The position numbers and the translations under genes were made by a program. Below the pieces are notes generated by a model. That model worked only from the letters and a program-made list of their open reading frames with translations, had not been told where the DNA came from and ran no database searches. From a bacterium (GTDB lineage Bacteria; Myxococcota_A; UBA9160; UBA6930), in contig JAAETT010000563.1 in the NCBI GenBank assembly GCA_024228115.1, positions 1 to 46,430 of the forward strand: a stretch of 46,430 bases of DNA, in the 5' to 3' direction. Of this stretch, positions 42,172 to 46,430 are shown in pieces. How positions within the stretch are numbered: position 1 is the first letter of the stretch; the number at the start of each line of letters is the position of its first letter.

Positions 42172-43497
42172 ATGAGAATTGGATGGCTGACAGTCCTGGT
42201 GGCATCGTCGTTTTTCGTGCCGTGGAGCGCACTGGCGGCGGATGAAGACATGGAAGCGCAGATGCGCCTCATGCAGGAGCGGATGAGCCAGATGGAGGAT
42301 CGCCTCGAAGCGACCACCGATCAGCTCTCGTCCGCCAACCAGAGGCTTTCCGCTCAGCAACACGTGATCGAGCAGGTCGAACTCGACCAGCGCGGTTCGA
42401 ACGGCCTGGCCCAGTTCCTCGATACCATCGAGATCGGTGGCTGGGTTTCGGCGAGCTATCTCTACAACTTCAACGATCCGGATGGTCGGGCACTGAACGG
42501 CTCGAATACCGGCGGCTTCGCCTATCCATTCCGTCCGGATGCCAACAGCTTCTCCCTGGACCAGCTCTGGATCTGGATGGAGCGGGGCATCAGCGAGGAG
42601 AACCGCGCCGGCTTCCGTGCGGACTTCGTCTACGGCAAGGACGCCGGGTTGCTTTCCGGTGATTTCGGCGCAGGCGACGGATTCAGCGGCAACGACTTCG
42701 AGCTCTATCAGGCCTACATCCAATACCTGGCCCCGCTCGGCGAGGGTGTGGAGATGAAGTTCGGCAAATTCGCCACCTTGATCGGCGCCGAAGTGGTGCA
42801 GTCTCCCGACAACTTCAACATCACACGCGGTCACGTCTACAACCTGTTCCAGCCGATCACCCATACGGGAATCCTGGCCTCGACCGCTGTTGCGGGCCTC
42901 GACGTTTCACTTGGCTTCGTGAATGAGACGCGATCGTTCCCGGCCAACGATATCGATCGGAACAAGAACAAGGCGGTGCTGTGGTCGATCGGCGGTGGTG
43001 CTGGCCAGTTCTCCTGGTCGTTCAACGGCATCCACGGCGATTCGGACAGCGGCCTGGGCTTCGACGCACCGGCCGGCGACAAGGAGACGATCCTGGATGT
43101 GATCCTCTCCTTCAGCCCGTCCGAGAACTTCACCACCTACGTGAATGCCGACTACATCGAGACCCAGAACTCTCGTGGTCGTGATATCGAGGGTTACGGA
43201 GTCTCCTGGGCAAGTCGCCTTGCGATCAACGAGCGCACGGGTGTCGCGTTCCGCGCCGAGTACGTCGACATCGACAACTTCTTTGGTGGCGGCAGCGATC
43301 TCGACGTATGGGGCCTGACTGGAACCGTCGACTACAAGCTCACCGAGAACCTCCTGGTTCGCGGCGAGCTTCGCTACGACGACATCAGCGACGGTGGAGA
43401 CCTCTTCGTCGGAGACGACAGCTTCGCCCCGGGCGTAGCCAGCTTCGACGAGGACGATCAGCTCACCGCCGGCGTCGAGGTCATCTACACCTTCTGA
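42172..43497 (+). CDS. Outer-membrane porin (BBP2/OmpL-like beta-barrel)
   Basis: 441 residues from the ATG at 42172 (AGGAGGG upstream; the frame is open to 42088). A signal peptide ending near ALA-ADE precedes a coiled coil (about 25-65, MEAQMRLMQERMSQMEDRLEATT) that would reach the peptidoglycan or trimerise. A beta-barrel of alternating aromatic strands follows (GWVSASYLYNFNDPDG, EMKFGKFATLIGAEVVQSPDNFNITRGHVYNLFQPITHTG, NLLVRGELRYDDISDG), ending VEVIYTF with the terminal Phe of outer-membrane proteins. The barrel resembles putative porin-2 proteins. Possibly nitrogen-controlled, given the sigma-54-like promoter and glnB-glnA downstream. Confidence 0.88.
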   Translation: MRIGWLTVLVASSFFVPWSALAADEDMEAQMRLMQERMSQMEDRLEATTDQLSSANQRLSAQQHVIEQVELDQRGSNGLAQFLDTIEIGGWVSASYLYNFNDPDGRALNGSNTGGFAYPFRPDANSFSLDQLWIWMERGISEENRAGFRADFVYGKDAGLLSGDFGAGDGFSGNDFELYQAYIQYLAPLGEGVEMKFGKFATLIGAEVVQSPDNFNITRGHVYNLFQPITHTGILASTAVAGLDVSLGFVNETRSFPANDIDRNKNKAVLWSIGGGAGQFSWSFNGIHGDSDSGLGFDAPAGDKETILDVILSFSPSENFTTYVNADYIETQNSRGRDIEGYGVSWASRLAINERTGVAFRAEYVDIDNFFGGGSDLDVWGLTGTVDYKLTENLLVRGELRYDDISDGGDLFVGDDSFAPGVASFDEDDQLTAGVEVIYTF

Positions 43498-43504
43498 ATG
43501 CGAC

Positions 43505-43521
43505 CGAGGGGACGCCCCTCG
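43505..43521. terminator. Short hairpin after the porin gene
   Basis: CGAGGGG-acg-CCCCTCG, perfect 7-bp stem, seven bases after the porin stop. No T-run; it precedes a much stronger terminator. Confidence 0.5.
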
Positions 43522-43540
43522 AGGTCAAGGCAACGCAACG

Positions 43541-43583
43541 GGGCGTTGCGCTCACCGGATCCCGGTGAACGCAACGCCCTTTT
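43541..43583 (+). terminator. Intrinsic terminator of the porin gene
   Basis: 18-bp stem with one mismatch (43541-43558 with 43562-43579), ATC loop and four T residues (43580-43583). Left arm GGGCGTTGCGCTCACCGG. It sits between convergent genes and may serve both. Confidence 0.92.
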
Positions 43584-43609
43584 GCGTTGGTATCGCGCTG
43601 GCGCCCGGT

Positions 43610-43924
43610 TCAGGGCCGGACGGAGAAAGTCGGCTCGATGCCGAGCTTCTCCATCTTGGTGTAGAGCGTGCGGCGGCCAATGCCGAGTTGGCGGGCGGCT
43701 TCGGATCGGTTGCCCCGGGCCTGGCGAAGGGCGTGGAGGATGCGCCAGGCCTCGGCGAGGTCGGTCCATTCCCGCAGTGCCGGCGGCGCGCCGCCCTCCT
43801 GGGTTGATCGCTCGAAGAAACTCTGGAACAGGCGCTCGAGGTCAGGGAGATCCCGGACCAGGCTGCCTGCGGTCGATAGGGTGGATTCGTGCACGATGGC
43901 CCCTTGCTGCAAGCGACGTTCCAT
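43610..43924 (-). CDS. Small Fis-type helix-turn-helix protein
   Basis: 104 residues. The C-terminal half WRILHALRQARGNRSEAARQLGIGRRTLYTKMEKLGIE is the Fis/NtrC-type DNA-binding domain (A-R-x-L-G-I-x-R-x-T-L). The N-terminal half is unfamiliar, and no AAA+ or receiver domain is attached; the open frame continues upstream of the ATG without recognisable sequence. It could be a stand-alone regulator or a remnant of an NtrC-type activator. It is divergent from glnB, with the glnB sigma-54 promoter and a 17-bp palindrome in the 293 bp between, so autoregulation or control of glnBA is possible (inference). Confidence 0.75.
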   Translation of the reverse strand: MERRLQQGAIVHESTLSTAGSLVRDLPDLERLFQSFFERSTQEGGAPPALREWTDLAEAWRILHALRQARGNRSEAARQLGIGRRTLYTKMEKLGIEPTFSVRP

Positions 43925-43984
43925 CCAAAAGGGGTTCCGGAACGCCCGGGGCGGAGCCGATGCCCGGATCTTGAGCAGGTGCTG

Positions 43985-44001
43985 CCCATCATCTGGGCAA
44001 G
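43985..44001. promoter_or_regulatory. 17-bp palindrome, possible NtrC/Fis-type enhancer site of glnB-glnA
   Basis: TGCCCA-tcatc-TGGGCA, the same length and similar half-sites as the NtrC consensus (TGCACCA-N3-TGGTGCA), centred about 92 bp upstream of the predicted start of transcription, where enhancers act. Confidence 0.45.
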
Positions 44002-44058
44002 TCTCGGCACAAATTTGCCGGATCCGGCCGATCCGGGGATGATTGGCCCTCTCTTCGT

Positions 44059-44074
44059 TGGCACCGCGGTTGCT
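44059..44074 (+). promoter_or_regulatory. Sigma-54 promoter of glnB-glnA
   Basis: TGGCAC-CGCGG-TTGCT, a complete match to the sigma-54 -24/-12 consensus. Transcription would begin near 44085, giving a 130-base leader before glnB. Sigma-54 control of glnB/glnA is the norm in proteobacteria. Confidence 0.8.
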
Positions 44075-44136
44075 TTGTTCCAGGCCCGAGAACAGGCGAT
44101 GTCCTGAGGCCGTTGTGATACGGTCCGGCGTTCTGA

Positions 44137-44556
<420 letters not shown>

Positions 44557-44645
44557 CTCGGCTCCGCAGGCTGTGGCCAGACCGATGGAGGCGGAGCCCC
44601 CAGCCCAACCCCCAACCTCCCCCAATCAGAGGAACGAGCGAACCG

Positions 44646-46060
<1,415 letters not shown>

Positions 46061-46061
<1 letters not shown>

Positions 46062-46130
46062 GCCGAACCCGGTTCTTGTTCGGAGTGGTCGAACCCGGCT
46101 CTCGTTCGGAGAGGCCGAATCCGGTCTGAG
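46061..46130 (+). repeat. Tandem 26-bp repeat after glnA
   Basis: Two 26-bp units (46061-46086 and 46087-46112) and a partial third follow the glnA stop directly. Each full unit can form a small hairpin (CGAAC...GTTCG). The units differ at four or five positions. It lies just before the terminator and may act in mRNA 3'-end protection. Confidence 0.8.
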
Positions 46131-46136
46131 ATACCA

Positions 46137-46168
46137 GGGCCCCGTCGGCAATGCCGGCGGGGCCCTTT
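46137..46168 (+). terminator. Intrinsic terminator of glnB-glnA
   Basis: 13-bp stem GGGCCCCGTCGGC / GCCGGCGGGGCCC (one G-T pair), AAT loop and TTT at 46166-46168. Confidence 0.9.
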
Positions 46169-46245
46169 CACTCCGGCTACTTGGCCGAATCCCCTTGCCC
46201 CGAACCATCGGTAGGCGCACGATAGGGGGTTCAAGGAGGTGCAGA

Positions 46246-46293
46246 ATGGACCGCTCCCCCCGACGCTCACGCTCTTGGATCATCTTGCTGTAA
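46246..46293 (+). pseudogene. Gene start truncated by the IS66-like insertion
   Basis: ATG 46246 has a perfect ribosome binding site (AAGGAGGTG, seven bases ahead) and a possible promoter upstream (TTGCCC 46195-46200, CACGAT 46218-46223). It reads MDRSPRRSRSWIILL and then stops at a TAA whose bases are the GTAAG terminus of the IS66-like element beginning at 46290. Basic residues followed by hydrophobic ones look like the beginning of a signal peptide or membrane anchor, so this is probably an exported protein gene cut at codon 15. The rest may lie beyond the element, outside the window. Confidence 0.5.
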
Positions 46294-46430
46294 GCGGCCA
46301 GCCTCGGACGTGGTTGCAGCCCGTATCGCGGGGTCTCAGCCTGTCAGGGGCCCGAGGGGAGCGTCGGCGAAGTTCTCTTTCCAGAGGCGCGGCGTGAGTT
46401 CGGCGACCCTGGTTTGAGGGTGGACACTGA
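46290..46430 (-). mobile_element. IS66-family element, tnpC-side end (partial)
   Basis: Begins GTAAGCGGCCAGCC at 46290, with the same first ten bases as the IS66-like terminus at 139 read on the other strand. A reading frame entering from the right ends 46 bp inside, as expected for tnpC. The element continues beyond the window. Both window ends falling in IS66-like copies of the same orientation suggests the sequence is a contig bounded by a multicopy repeat (inference). Confidence 0.65.
46336..46430 (-). CDS. tnpC: IS66-type transposase TnpC, C-terminal fragment
   Basis: The last 30 codons of an open frame entering from the right edge: it reads SVHPQTRVAELTPRLWKE and ends in G-stop. HP-x-T-R-V-x-E-L-x-P-x-x-W resembles the IS66 C-terminal domain (HPxxRVDELLPWxW type). 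The fragment is short; the assignment leans on the terminus at 46290. Confidence 0.5.
   Translation of the reverse strand, partial: SVHPQTRVAELTPRLWKENFADAPLGPLTG

Overview
The window is a GC-rich (by eye roughly 62-65 percent G+C) bacterial chromosome segment of about 46 kb, densely packed with housekeeping genes. Gene order points to the Deltaproteobacteria in the broad sense (Desulfobacterota/Myxococcota-like): rpmH-rnpA-yidD-yidC-jag-rsmG-parA-parB-bactofilin runs into a split ATP synthase operon atpF'-F-H-A-G-D-C, and a protein resembling the C-terminal domain of Myxococcus MXAN_5187 follows. GyrB carries the long insert typical of Gram-negative enzymes. This is inference from order and motifs; no database was searched.

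Layout. 1-139 is the end of an IS66-type element. 175-4453 holds a MATE transporter, a cytochrome c/beta-propeller fusion and a UbiA prenyltransferase. 4762-11177 is gyrA-gyrB-dnaN on the minus strand. 11499-18404 is the divergent rpmH...bactofilin cluster, with five parS-like sites around rsmG. 18643-24607 is the ATP synthase operon. 24695-29135 holds an MXAN_5187-like gene, a secreted protein and a bioB-bioF-bioD operon on the minus strand. 29321-35002 holds a methyltransferase, radA, a polyprenyl diphosphate synthase, a helix-hairpin-helix protein, enolase and a secreted protein. 35105-38922 holds a receiver-XRE regulator, a DapA-like aldolase translationally coupled to a PfkB-SIS fusion enzyme, and a UspA protein. 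tRNA-Ala(CGC) is at 38996. 39228-41937 is a three-gene operon (nucleotidyltransferase, YgfZ-like, DUF2064-like). 42106-46168 is a nitrogen-linked block: a porin behind a sigma-54-like promoter, a small Fis-type protein, and glnB-glnA behind a near-perfect sigma-54 promoter. From 46290 a second IS66-type end cuts a gene after about 15 codons.

How it works together. The left half is a classic replication-origin neighbourhood (sliding clamp, gyrase, partition system, parS sites), but dnaA, recF, mnmE and mnmG are missing from their usual slots and no DnaA boxes are seen. The ATP synthase operon encodes F1 plus the b and b' stalk subunits; the membrane a and c subunits must be elsewhere.

The most unusual signal is a family of palindromic elements: two near-100-bp perfect hairpins (24599-24696 and 29223-29322) and one 42-bp half-size copy (38436-38477). 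All three share an end and a GC-rich core, and each supplies the last two bases of the TGA stop of the adjacent minus-strand gene. They look like REPIN-type inverted dimers and a monomer. The second most interesting item is the aldolase / PfkB-SIS pair, which looks like a compact sugar-acid pathway of unknown substrate.
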